Of a DNA stretch of 64,000 bases, positions 41,755-52,578 are shown piece after piece (position 1 is the stretch's first letter; each line of letters begins with the position of its first letter). The stretch covers positions 42,122,838-42,186,837 of the forward strand of contig NC_074712.1 in NCBI RefSeq assembly GCF_947242115.1. The letters are read 5' to 3'. The stretch is from Biomphalaria glabrata. Taxonomy: Eukaryota > Mollusca > Gastropoda > Planorbidae. The position numbers and the translations under genes were made by a program. The notes beneath the pieces were generated by a model. That model saw only the letters and a list, made by a program, of their open reading frames with translations, did no database searches and was not told the origin of the DNA.

Positions 41755-41850
41755 TAAAGCAATTCAAACTTTCTGTTTGGTTTAGGATAAAGAAGAAACT
41801 ATTCAAACTTTCTGTTTGGTTCAGGATAAAGAAGAAACAATTCAAACTTT
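41755..41850. repeat. 39-bp tandem repeat, about 2.5 copies
   Basis: Units with the core CAATTCAAACTTTCTGTTTG, followed by GGATAAAGAAGAAA, directly adjoin SINE copy D. Confidence 0.85.
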
Positions 41851-43043
41851 CTATTCAATTCAAAGGGAAAGTAAATGCTTGCCATAAATCAGTAACTAAA
41901 TGTTCACGTTTTAGAATTCAAATTTAAAAAACAAAACGAAATACATACAATTTAAAAAAAAAAAGTTTACTTTTTAATTGCAACTTTTTAGTCTTTTTTG
42001 TTACTAATCTAAGCCAAGGGCGACTAAAAGTCTGTTCTTGACACGAATTCGTCTGATCTAATTTGAATCTAAGGGTCACAGTCCACAGTAGACAATTAAA
42101 AAAAATAATAATAAGAGAGACGATTATAAAAAGAAGATTTATTTGTTGGTCTGAAATAAAAATTTTTGAAGCCCAAACTCCCAGAGAAACCTGGCATGTC
42201 AACAAGAACCAATGCTAGTTGAGGGAGCCAACTCTTGTGTGGGAGGGCACTCTGGTATTTCACGTGTTTACAAAGTCTGAGAACAAATAATTGTTTCTAA
42301 AAGTTAAAATACCACATCAGGTTGTTCTTCCTCTCTTGTGTGCCTGCGACTGAATGTGTTGACACGCTTTCGTGTGTATATTTGTGTGTGTTTCTTTCAA
42401 CCTTTGTTACTCTTTTTTTCTATTAAAGTTATACACTGTTAATAAATAAATAAAGACTTGAAACAAAAATCCGGTAAATATATCAAACGCTATGGCTATA
42501 TCAGGCCTCACAATTTGTGACACATCACCAGACACATCTAACAGTGAGACCTAGCCAATGCAAAGTATTGCTCTACATATACAAGTATAATTATAAAATG
42601 TCCCATTATTTGTCACCTCGCCTGCTTGAAGGCTACGTCTCCTACACATTCTTAAACCTAACAACACGACCAGACAAATAAGGGTCAGTGCATATGTTGT
42701 ATTATCAAACGCTACAAAGACGAAACAGAATCGCTAACATCAGGCATAAGGGCCTTACGGGATTGAGGAGATTAAAACTCTGGTAAAAGGCACTTGGAGC
42801 ATGTGGACACTTGGTATTAAGGTTAAAGACCAGTCTAAGCAGGCTACACTCTATAATCTTTTATCTTCTCGTGTTATTGTCCCACCCCCTCCTCCCTGCT
42901 GACCCGGGCCTATTTTTAAGAGCCCTTTTTGTCGTCGTAGTGCCCTAAATATAAAACGGAAAGGGAGGAGTTGACCAGTTTTATCGATCCCTCTTGACCA
43001 CCCACCGCCACCGCCGTGAACCAGATATTAGACAGAGGTGGAC
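41851..43043. other. Intergenic DNA, nothing recognised
   Basis: Mixed AT-rich and moderate-GC sequence without a supported exon or element, ending at the target site of the LTR retrotransposon. Confidence 0.5.
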
Positions 43044-43048
43044 AGAAG

Positions 43049-45039
43049 TGTGACGAACCGTTTTAGCTCACTCAAGATATCACTCAGGTCTAAGCATTTA
43101 ATTAATTTATTTACCCGCTATTAATCATCAATTTTATTAATTTAGCCAATCAAGCGCTAAAAACACAGCCACCACCCCTCCAATCCAACCCCACCCCCTT
43201 TGGCAGCGATGTCACATTTTACTATCCCCACCTTGACACGTGCCACACTAGACTCTTGACAAGAGTACGCTCCCCTTTTCCTATCTTGGCAAACATCCGT
43301 TGACCCCCCCCCCCTTGTTGGGAGCGGCGGGTCACTTCAAAGTGCCCATTCAACTCAACGCCTCGGGCAACGCTGTTCGTCTGGCACTAGCCTTTATCAA
43401 GGTATAATCTCCATTGATGTACCCAGCTCTGTTAATCTCCCCTTCATAATCCACCTGGCCACCTGGGCTGATTTCCTGGACTTTCAACTCGCGCCTTCGC
43501 GCCATGTCTATCTCCCGGAAACTCTCGTCACGGTCAAGCGTGGACCCCCATTGTCAAAGACGTCAGATAGTCTAGACCACCTTCGCACCTATCTCCCGCC
43601 ACTCACCCCCCCCCTTTCTATCCACGTGTATATGGACAAACTTCATCGTCCGATCTCATTCACGCTGGAGAGCCCACAGGGAGCACATCTAACTCTTGCT
43701 TGAGCTCTAGACTATTTTCATTCCCTTATTTCACTTTGGATTGGTGGTATGTAACTTTGTAAAGTGCTTGAGAACCATTTTACTTAGTAATGTATATATA
43801 TATTTGTGCATTTATTACTACATTATTTGTGTACCTATTTGTGCATTCTTATCATGGATAATGTAAGTAGATTACTGTATACTTATATTTTATATCATGA
43901 CTTTTGTGGCTAAATGTTCAAGCCATTTGGACTAGAATTTATTACCAATTCTTACCAGATGTATTTAGCTCTTTAGCTATCATTAATTTAACTCTGAAAT
44001 ATTAGCGCTCAGCACGAGCCTTCAACGTAGTATCATTGATTAATTCCTTGGCAGGGAATTATCCAAACATTTATGTAAACATGTCTTATTACTGAGTATG
44101 TATTTACTTATGCTCTATGTTTACTTATGTGAGAGCATGGGCGAGTATCAGACGTTGATCTCCCCTTCCCCTTTCATCTCATTTATCTAAGCGATGTAGG
44201 TACTTGCTACTCACCGTGATCGGTGAACGACACTTGTATTACTTATCATATATCACTTATTACTGTTTGTTATTTCCCTTTATGGGAGTCCCCATTATTA
44301 TTGTTATCTCCCTTGATGGGACACTATATTAATTTGTTAGGTCCCTTTGATAAATATGAAACTAGCTTATGGTTTCTATACATCAGTCTGAAGATGTCCT
44401 TCACGGAAAGGCATCTACCTCCCAGTGTTATCATTATGGCTAAACCGACGCATACATCATATCGTTGCAGCTTTTATCTATAGGCTACATCCGCCTGAAA
44501 TCTTAGCAACCTAAAGCTGATAGCAGATTTGTTGGCACCAGATCTGTAGACATCAGACCTACTCATCCTTCAAGAGTCCAAGTAACAACGCTAGCCACAG
44601 ACTCGTCACTGGCTTAACTGATTGGTAGACGCAGCTTAGCTCTGCAACCATACAAGTTGGACTGCACACGGAGCCTGGATCCACTACGCCAGCCCACCAG
44701 CAGACAGCATCAGTATCAGCCACACCCGTCTCACCAGTGCAGCACAGGACCAAAAGCTAAGCAACCAGCCTAATGACACTCAGACCATTTGGTTCTAATA
44801 TCTGATGATGATAGTCTCCTAATGTAAATACGCTAGATCCCATTCTAGCATCTGTACAGCATTTTACCTTTTAACTATCCTTTGTATAATAAACTGTACA
44901 TAATTTTACATCTAAATATAGTATTTGTTGCCTGCATTATAACGCTGTGCTTGTAGCTTATATGTGCAAGTAAGGATTCTCAAACTATAAAATCCCCTAG
45001 ACACCCAAAACGGCCAAATCTTTAATCCGACTTGTCACA
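43049..45039 (+). repeat. 5' LTR of the young retrotransposon
   Basis: It is unusually long for an LTR (1991 bp) and contains C runs and an AATAAA-type signal (ATAATAAACTG near 44886) close to its end. Open frames inside it recur in the 3' LTR and are not genes. Confidence 0.93.
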
Positions 45040-45356
45040 ATGGCGAGCCTCGTCCGGGATTTACCCAACTAATACTGCAAGCACAGCAGGCAACTCCCCA
45101 GTATTTTAACTATCATCATCGTTAGAGCACAAGACTATAGAGTGTCATTCAGAGCTATTTTATTTTTCTAAATTTGTATTGCTGTAATTGTACTTCTTTT
45201 ACAGGTTCTTAAGCACCAAACAAAGGTTAATACCACCTTTCCGGTAACTCTTAAGTAATTGCTTTCAGCAGCTCCATCATCGTCTCCACCTCTTACTCTA
45301 CCTTCCGCCTTTCCCCTTCATCACCCACCCTCACCATCCTAGCACCCCTCACCACC

Positions 45357-47732
45357 ATGGCCAGTGGCACACGCTCCAAAGCGGACTCTGACATGAAACA
45401 AAAAATAGCTGAACTCAGAGAACTCGCGGCCGTCCTGTATGACGATGAGGCAAAGCAGAAAGAATATGTGAGGGCAGAATTTGAGAAGGAGAGGGAAGAA
45501 AGTAGAAAGGAGAAGGAAAGGGAACATGAAATAGCTATGGAGAGAGAGAAAAGGGAAGCTGAAGTAGCCATAGCCAAAGAGAAGGAAAAAAAGGAAGCTG
45601 AAATAGCTATAGCTAAAGAAAAGGAAATCACGGAGCGAGAAAGGGAAAAAGAAAAACAAATAACTGAGAGAGAAAGGATAACCGCGGAGAAAGAGAACGG
45701 AACCGCCAGTCAAGCTTCTTCCGGATCTCGCCCGGCTAGCCCTGCCTCCCAGCAAAGTTCCTCAAACGGCCTACCCCACATGCCAATGGAGCACTTCGAC
45801 GACAAGACAGAGAACATCGAAGTTTATCTTGTCCGTTTCGAAGAAGTTGCGAGCTACTACGGTCTGCCAGAGGAGAAATGGTGCTTCCGGCTATCCCAAT
45901 GCCTCCGAGGCAAAGCCTACGAAGTTTACTCTAAACTTCCCTCCGGCCAGCGAGAAGACTACACAGCCCTCAAACAGGCGCTACTCGTCCAATTCGAGCT
46001 GACTGCCGAGTCGTACCAAAAGAAATTCAGGACATCCCGCCTAGAGCGCCGAGAGACCTACGGTAATCTCTGCGACAGGTTGGACAAATACCTGAAGAGG
46101 TGGCACACTCTTAGCGAACTGCCAGAGACTTTGGACGGCCTAGTGAGCCTCATACTCGCAGAGCAGTTGCTGGAGTGCATGCCTAACGATGTCAAAATCT
46201 TTGTAAGGGAGCAGCAAGCCGCTACACCAGCCGACATAGCTTCAGCTGCAGACCGGTACGCGACTGCCCGCAAAGACGTTAAGGACATCAAAAGCAAGAC
46301 TTCAGCCTCGGACAAACCAGAGGACCAGCCCACTTCTTCCAACAAACACGCTCCTTCTAGCCAACCCTCTCCTTTTGCTAAACCTCAGCACCAAAAAGCA
46401 CCAATCCAACGACCAGCCACGCCTACTAGCTACGACAGACGAAGCCACCCGCCTCGACATGGCCAGACCAATAACCATCACCGTGACCGGAACAGCACGA
46501 GTGATCACAGGCCCAATCGACAGCATCAGGCCCCACGTACTGTGTCAGCCATGACTGAGCTCCCTGAACCCTCTTTGCATAATCAGCCATCGCCTCTTGA
46601 TGAGGAAGAGGAGGACTATTACGTCATATCAGCGCTGACCGTGGCCCCTGAACCCACTGCTTGTGGCCTTACCCAACCGATACCGCCCCACCCCATCGTA
46701 TCACCCCCTGGGGTAGAGATTATTCTGATTAACGGATCTCCTGTCCAGGCACTATTCGATTCCGGATGTGAGGTGAGCTCTGTCATCAGCAAAGCACTGG
46801 TCGACCCATCGGATCTCACTGGTGGATCAGTGACGGTTCAATCTCTAGACCGTGGCATTCCTCCGAAGGTGTATCCTATCGCTCGGGTCCACGTAGAATG
46901 CAAGTATGTACATGGCACCATTGATGCAGTAGTCATGGACTCGCCAGTATACGACTTTGTTCTAGGCTCCAGATACATACCTCTAGGAGTTGTCAATAAA
47001 CCATACTTCTCTCTACCTGTCGGTAGAACGACAAAGCAGAAAGGTGGCAGCAACCAGCCGGTTGGAAGCCCTGGTCGCCACTCTAACAAATCCTTTACTG
47101 GCTCCTCAGCCAAGCTCAAGCCGCGCCACCCTGGCACTGACACTGCCGGGAAATCACGAGGTAAGCGTAATAACTACAATCGTGAAGGCCCGTTTAACTC
47201 CTGCTCCTCAGCAATCAAACCGCTCATCCCTGGCACTGGCACTGCTAGGAAGTCACGAGGTAAGCGAAATACCTACACTCGTGAGAGTCCTTGTAACTCC
47301 CGCTCTTCAGCTATCAAACCACTCATCCCTGGCACTGATCCTGCCAGGAAGTCACAGAGGAAAGTGAACTTTCACTCTCGTGAAAGTGGGCCTCATCACG
47401 GCTCCACCCACACCTTAAGGCCACTCTTCCCTGACATTGACCGTGTCTGGAAAATTAAAGGTAAGCCGATCAATCGCACTCACGAAGAAACGCCTCACTA
47501 TGGCTTTAGAGATAAGCCCCGTCCAACATACGCGCATTGGGCCCTCCGCCATGACGTCCATCCCACTTACTGGTCTGCCCCAAGAAGGAGATGTACCCAA
47601 TCCTATCCACCCGGCCTATTTCCCCAGGTTTCCAGAATTGCCCCTTCCACGTGGCAATCCGCCTGCGGACAGAGCATAGGCGACAGCGGACCCTTAGGAC
47701 GGACACCCCTCTGGACCTTGGCAACCTCTTAA
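45357..47732 (+). CDS. Gag-protease-like polyprotein of the LTR element
   Basis: An open frame of 791 codons starts in a strong context (ACCACCATGG). Parts in order: a highly charged Glu/Lys/Arg coiled coil (about residues 15-110), a Ser-rich linker, a capsid-like helical region (about 140-310, with MPMEHFDDKTENIEVYL and WCFRLSQCLRGKAYEVY), a His/Pro/Gln-rich linker (about 310-400), a retropepsin-like domain around LFDSG (residue about 464), and a basic region with about four tandem repeats of roughly 40 residues (about 575-705, motif PGT-TARKSRGKRN). It belongs to the retrotransposon, not to the host gene set. No polymerase domains are recognised. Confidence 0.85.
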   Translation: MASGTRSKADSDMKQKIAELRELAAVLYDDEAKQKEYVRAEFEKEREESRKEKEREHEIAMEREKREAEVAIAKEKEKKEAEIAIAKEKEITEREREKEKQITERERITAEKENGTASQASSGSRPASPASQQSSSNGLPHMPMEHFDDKTENIEVYLVRFEEVASYYGLPEEKWCFRLSQCLRGKAYEVYSKLPSGQREDYTALKQALLVQFELTAESYQKKFRTSRLERRETYGNLCDRLDKYLKRWHTLSELPETLDGLVSLILAEQLLECMPNDVKIFVREQQAATPADIASAADRYATARKDVKDIKSKTSASDKPEDQPTSSNKHAPSSQPSPFAKPQHQKAPIQRPATPTSYDRRSHPPRHGQTNNHHRDRNSTSDHRPNRQHQAPRTVSAMTELPEPSLHNQPSPLDEEEEDYYVISALTVAPEPTACGLTQPIPPHPIVSPPGVEIILINGSPVQALFDSGCEVSSVISKALVDPSDLTGGSVTVQSLDRGIPPKVYPIARVHVECKYVHGTIDAVVMDSPVYDFVLGSRYIPLGVVNKPYFSLPVGRTTKQKGGSNQPVGSPGRHSNKSFTGSSAKLKPRHPGTDTAGKSRGKRNNYNREGPFNSCSSAIKPLIPGTGTARKSRGKRNTYTRESPCNSRSSAIKPLIPGTDPARKSQRKVNFHSRESGPHHGSTHTLRPLFPDIDRVWKIKGKPINRTHEETPHYGFRDKPRPTYAHWALRHDVHPTYWSAPRRRCTQSYPPGLFPQVSRIAPSTWQSACGQSIGDSGPLGRTPLWTLATS

Positions 47733-47845
47733 CTACTAAGAGAATTTTCTTAAATGCTAAGACCGACAGTAGACGAAACTTGAGTGATATCAACGTTAGC
47801 ACTTCATAGATCTTTTAACAAAGACCTATCTTACGCAGGGAGGGT

Positions 47846-49841
47846 TGTGACGAACCGTTTTAGCTCACTCAAGATATCACTCAGGTCTAAGCATTTAATT
47901 AATTTATTTACCCGCTATTAATCATCAATTTTATTAATTTAGCCAATCAAGCGCTAAAAACACAGCCACCACCCCTCCAATCCAACCCCACCCCCTTTGG
48001 CAGCGATGTCACATTTTACTATCCCCACCTTGACACGTGCCACACTAGACTCTTGACAAGAGTACGCTCCCCTTTTCCTATCTTGGCAAACATCCGTTGA
48101 CCCCCCCCCCCCTTGTTGGGAGCGGCGGGTCACTTCAAAGTGCCCATTCAACTCAACGCCTCGGGCAACGCTGTTCGTCTGGCACTAGCCTTTATCAAGG
48201 TATAATCTCCATTGATGTACCCAGCTCTGTTAATCTCCCCTTCATAATCCACCTGGCCACCTGGGCTGATTTCCTGGACTTTCAACTCGCGCCTTCGCGC
48301 CATGTCTATCTCCCGGAAACTCTCGTCACGGTCAAGCGTGGACCCCCATTGTCAAAGACGTCAGATAGTCTAGACCACCTTCGCACCTATCTCCCGCCAC
48401 TCACCCCCCCCCCCCCTTTCTATCCACGTGTATATGGACAAACTTCATCGTCCGATCTCATTCACGCTGGAGAGCCCACAGGGAGCACATCTAACTCTTG
48501 CTTGAGCTCTAGACTATTTTCATTCCCTTATTTCACTTTGGATTGGTGGTATGTAACTTTGTAAAGTGCTTGAGAACCATTTTACTTAGTAATGTATATA
48601 TATATTTGTGCATTTATTACTACATTATTTGTGTACCTATTTGTGCATTCTTATCATTGATAATGTAAGTAGATTACTGTATACTTATATTTTATATCAT
48701 GACTTTTGTGGCTAAATGTTCAAGCCATTTGGACTAGAATTTATTACCAATTCTTACCAGATGTATTTAGCTCTTTAGCTATCATTAATTTAACTCTGAA
48801 ATATTAGCGCTCAGCACGAGCCTTCAACGTAGTATCATTGATTAATTCCTTGGCAGGGAATTATCCAAACATTTATGTAAACATGTCTTATTACTGAGTA
48901 TGTATTTACTTATGCTCTATGTTTACTTATGTGAGAGCATGGGCGAGTATCAGACGTTGATCTCCCCTTCCCCTTTCATCTCATTTATCTAAGCGATGTA
49001 GGTACTTGCTACTCACCGTGATCGGTGAACGACACTTGTATTACTTATCATATATCACTTATTACTGTTTGTTATTTCCCTTTATGGGAGTCCCCATTAT
49101 TATTGTTATCTCCCTTGATGGGACACTATATTAATTTGTTAGGTCCCTTTGATAAATATGAAACTAGCTTATGGTTTCTATACATCAGTCTGAAGATGTC
49201 CTTCACGGAAAGGCATCTACCTCCCAGTGTTATCATTATGGCTAAACCGACGCATACATCATATCGTTGCAGCTTTTATCTATAGGCTACATCCGCCTGA
49301 AATCTTAGCAACCTAAAGCTGATAGCAGATTTGTTGGCACCAGATCTGTAGACATCAGACCTACTCATCCTTCAAGAGTCCAAGTAACAACGCTAGCCAC
49401 AGACTCGTCACTGGCTTAACTGATTGGTAGACGCAGCTTAGCTCTGCAACCATACAAGTTGGACTGCACACGGAGCCTGGATCCACTACGCCAGCCCACC
49501 AGCAGACAGCATCAGTACCAGCCACACCCGTCTCACCAGTGCAGCACAGGACCAAAAGCTAAGCAACCAGCCTAATGACACTCAGACCATTTGGTTCTAA
49601 TATCTGATGATGATAGTCTCCTAATGTAAATACGCTAGATCCCATTCTAGCATCTGTACAGCATTTTACCTTTTAACTATCCTTTGTATAATAAACTGTA
49701 CATAATTTTACATCTAAATATAGTATTTGTTGCCTGCATTATAACGCTGTGCTTGTAGTTTATATGTGCAAGTAAGGATTCTCAAACTATAAAATCCCCT
49801 AGACACCCAAAACGGCCAAATCTTTAATCCGACTTGTCACA
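47846..49841 (+). repeat. 3' LTR of the young retrotransposon
   Basis: Almost base-for-base copy of the 5' LTR. It is 5 bp longer because of two C runs and otherwise differs at about three positions. Confidence 0.93.
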
Positions 49842-49846
49842 AGAAG

Positions 49847-51260
49847 TACAACCAGTTGTCCAGTTACACATGGGTGCACATTGATACTAATAGGTGCAGA
49901 GATTTAAAACAAATGTACACACAGGTACACACACGTGCACAACAATAAAAATAGATGCACAGAAGTGCACAGAGGTGCACATAGTTGCACAGGAGGTAAA
50001 TTTAAAAAGAGTATTGGAATCTATAGTATTTCTTGTTTGACATGCGGACTTATCTATACTATTATACTGTTAACACTTCAAATTGTCTAATTTGTGGCTT
50101 GTCTGGATCTTTGAAGATGCATCTGTATTATACGGACCTACGATTTATAAGATACCTGTAGTTCTATAATGTACAATGGGCCACGAACATTTAAGTTGTA
50201 AATTAAGAATGTGTAAATTTTTAGTTACCTTTTTAGGTAGTAATTATACGTGGTATTTATACGTGATATTTATACGTTGTATTTATATGTTGTATTTATA
50301 AACGTTGAATTTGTAGGTTGTATTTACATGTTGTATTTATAAACGTTGCATTTGTAGGTTGTATCTATGCCAGGTATTTCTAGTTGAATTTATACGTTGT
50401 ATTTATATGTCGTGTAGAAAATTGTAGTTTTTATTTTAAAGGAGGTTCATATTTACCTATTTAATTAATCAAAATATGCACCTTAAAAAACAGCTGCTGT
50501 TTAAAAGCAATCAAGGTTCACTATGAAAATTAAACTAGAACACACAAATATACACTCTCCAATGTCAAAAGTTCAAAAACATTCAGAGATAATGCATAGA
50601 GATGAAATTTGTAATGTCGAGAACATTTTTTTTACCTGTACAATGAACTCACTGGTTTAAATTTGGAGTGCAAACATCCCTCGGTCTCTACAGGTTCACA
50701 AAACTAACACACTGTCTTTGTAAGGAACTCTCCCCCCCCCCCTTTATTTTTTTTAGTCATCCTCAAAGTCTGATTCCCCCCCCCCCCCCCCCCAAAAAAA
50801 AAAAAGTGTGTTGAAATTCAAATTACATTTTGATTTCATTGGATGAACCTACAGGAGTCAGTTCGCTCAGAGTTCGCTGTGGCTATTGAAAAGACAAACT
50901 AAAGGATTCTAAGGTTCGCTGAAAATGTAGATTTATAGATCTGAGTTGAGAAAGTTTTTTACCCTAATATTTTAGCGTGTATCAGTGTATGTGTGTTATG
51001 TTTTGAAGTCTATTTTTATTGTTGTCATTAGAATTTTTGTTTACCAGCTTCGTAATAATAAGAGACAGAGATGGGATTATTTGAATGTTTCCTTTTAAAT
51101 AGTGCGCCGAAAGGGTTGTACAATTTAGTTATTGAGTGTGTTGTATTGTTCAATTATTTTGTTAGATGTATTAAATGCGCGCTGGATACACATGTAATTA
51201 AACAATAATAATAAATAACAAAATTTGCACCATATTAGTTTCAATACTTAAGTAAAAAAA
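49847..51260. other. Intergenic DNA with degenerate short repeats
   Basis: At 49865-49995 the word GTGCACA recurs about ten times (AGGTGCACA variants). At about 50235-50410 TTGTATTTATA units recur in degenerate form. Long C and C/A runs lie at 50730-50805. No gene is recognised. Confidence 0.5.
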
Positions 51261-51537
51261 AGTACAGTTCTCCTTTCAGACCTTGGGATCTATAGAACTG
51301 ATGATGTTAAGGTCATTTGTTTCTTTGGCCAACGGTTAACGAGCAGGGTGTCGTGTGGCCAGCCTAACGACCAACCGCCTTTACTTTTCCCAACTAAAGT
51401 CCGGTACCCATTAGAGTTGGGTGGACTCTGGGGCGGCGTAAAAATCCCGAAATTCAAAATCCCAGTCTTCACCAAGTTTCGAACCGAGGACACCAGGTTC
51501 GGAAGCCAAGTGTCTAACCTCTCAGCCACAGCGCCCC
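51261..51537 (-). mobile_element. tRNA-derived SINE, copy E
   Basis: Full-length member of the copy A family: CTCCTTTCAGACCTTGGGAT at the left, GTGTCGTGTGGCCAGCCTAAC in the middle, and box B reversed as GTTTCGAACC at the right. Confidence 0.85.
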
Positions 51538-51684
51538 TTTCAATAATTTAGGGTTAAAAAATAATATGGAACAACAAATAATATAAAAAAAAACAACTTT
51601 ATTTTAAAACGACGTTTTGTTGCTATTTTTACACAAAGTCACCATATGATAAGAACATTTTAAAACATTACGTGGATGGAATAC

Positions 51685-51760
51685 TGTTAGCGGGACTCGA
51701 ATCCCGAAACATCGTGTCGACACAAATTGAAACACAAACTGGTTGATCAACCAGCCTTTA
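51685..51760 (-). mobile_element. tRNA-like sequence, possible SINE head
   Basis: Reversed, it contains GGGATTCGAGTCCCGC, close to a tRNA T-arm/box B, preceded by GTCGACACGATGTTTC. It does not fold into a full tRNA by eye, so a SINE remnant is more likely than a tRNA gene. Confidence 0.35.
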
Positions 51761-51972
51761 TTTTCTGCATAGCAATTAAGAGATCTACGTAGATGACTCA
51801 AAGGATACAGTAATCAATTTGATCACATAATAGTTAAACAAATACTTGTCTATATCAGCTAGGACAATACCAAAGGCTAAATATATCGTCAATATATATA
51901 CACCGTACTGTCCCCCACCCCTCTTCTAGTTGCTCGCGGAGTTCAAAATCACACTGAATTTTTTTTAGAGAT

Positions 51973-52060
51973 GACTGTGGCTCTTCAGTCTCTGTGATAA
52001 AACAACTCCAATAGTTGACTGAGGCTCTTCAGTCTCTGTGATAAAACAACTCCACTAGTT
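51973..52060. repeat. 44-bp tandem repeat, 2 copies
   Basis: Two units share GGCTCTTCAGTCTCTGTGAT and AAAACAACTCCA-TAGTTGA. Confidence 0.9.
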
Positions 52061-52387
52061 GAGAACAAACAACGATAACGTGAAATACTGATTACAAAAA
52101 TTATAATTTTAACTAGTTTGAAATATAAAATAGATTTCTAAAGAGGAAAATCGCAAGGTAATAAAATAGGCCTACAGCATAGTCATAGTTTAAATATACA
52201 AAAAGAATATTGCTTCACAATAAACTGTTTAGAAAAAAAACATTCTTATAATTATAAAAAGCTGATGAGGCAAATAAAAACTGTTAATGTGGAACTGAAA
52301 TACATTTTAAATATAGTCACAAGAAACACGCACATCATATTACACATGTTAATTCACAATGAGTCTTCCAAGAGAGAATTTAACCCT

Positions 52388-52578
52388 TTTAAAATCGAGA
52401 TCTATCCAACTTCATGCGCGCTTAGTATGTCCATTTAAAATCGAGATCTATCCAACTTCATGCGCGCTTAGTATGTCCATTTAAAATCGAGATCTATCCA
52501 ACTTCCTGCGCGCTTAGTATGTCCATTTAAAATCGAGATCTATCCAACTTCCTGCGCGCTTAGTATGTCCATTTAAAA
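52388..52578 (-). repeat. 46-bp minisatellite abutting the PP1-like stop codon, 4 copies
   Basis: Four units (plus-strand core TCGAGATCTATCCAACTTC, then GCGCGCTTAGTATGTCCA) are joined by TTTAAAA. On the gene strand the stop codon TAA (52573-52575) lies within TTTTAAATGGACATAC, the same junction sequence that recurs between units, so the array starts exactly at the end of the coding region and forms the first 190 bases of the 3' UTR. Confidence 0.9.

Larger units (their letters stand above)
43049..49841 (+). mobile_element. Young LTR retrotransposon, Ty3/gypsy-like, with gag and protease parts
   Basis: Two nearly identical LTRs of about 1.99 kb enclose a 2.8-kb internal region. A 5-bp target duplication AGAAG lies on both sides (43044-43048 and 49842-49846). 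The LTRs start TGTGAC and end GTCACA. A likely primer-binding site (TGGCGAGCCTCGTCCGGGA) follows the 5' LTR from 45041 and a purine tract (GCAGGGAGGG) precedes the 3' LTR. The internal region encodes a gag-like protein with a protease-like domain; no reverse transcriptase, RNase H or integrase region is recognised. The LTRs differ by about three substitutions and two C-run lengths, so the insertion is very recent. The family call rests on the gag and protease type. Confidence 0.93.

Noticed and set aside
44223-44483. 86-codon frame, and the 64-codon reverse frame at 44559-44753
   Set aside because: Both recur in the 3' LTR (49025 and 49361) and are non-coding LTR sequence.
51685-51760. Functional tRNA gene
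   Set aside because: Only a T-arm-like half is convincing; the acceptor stem and anticodon arm could not be built.
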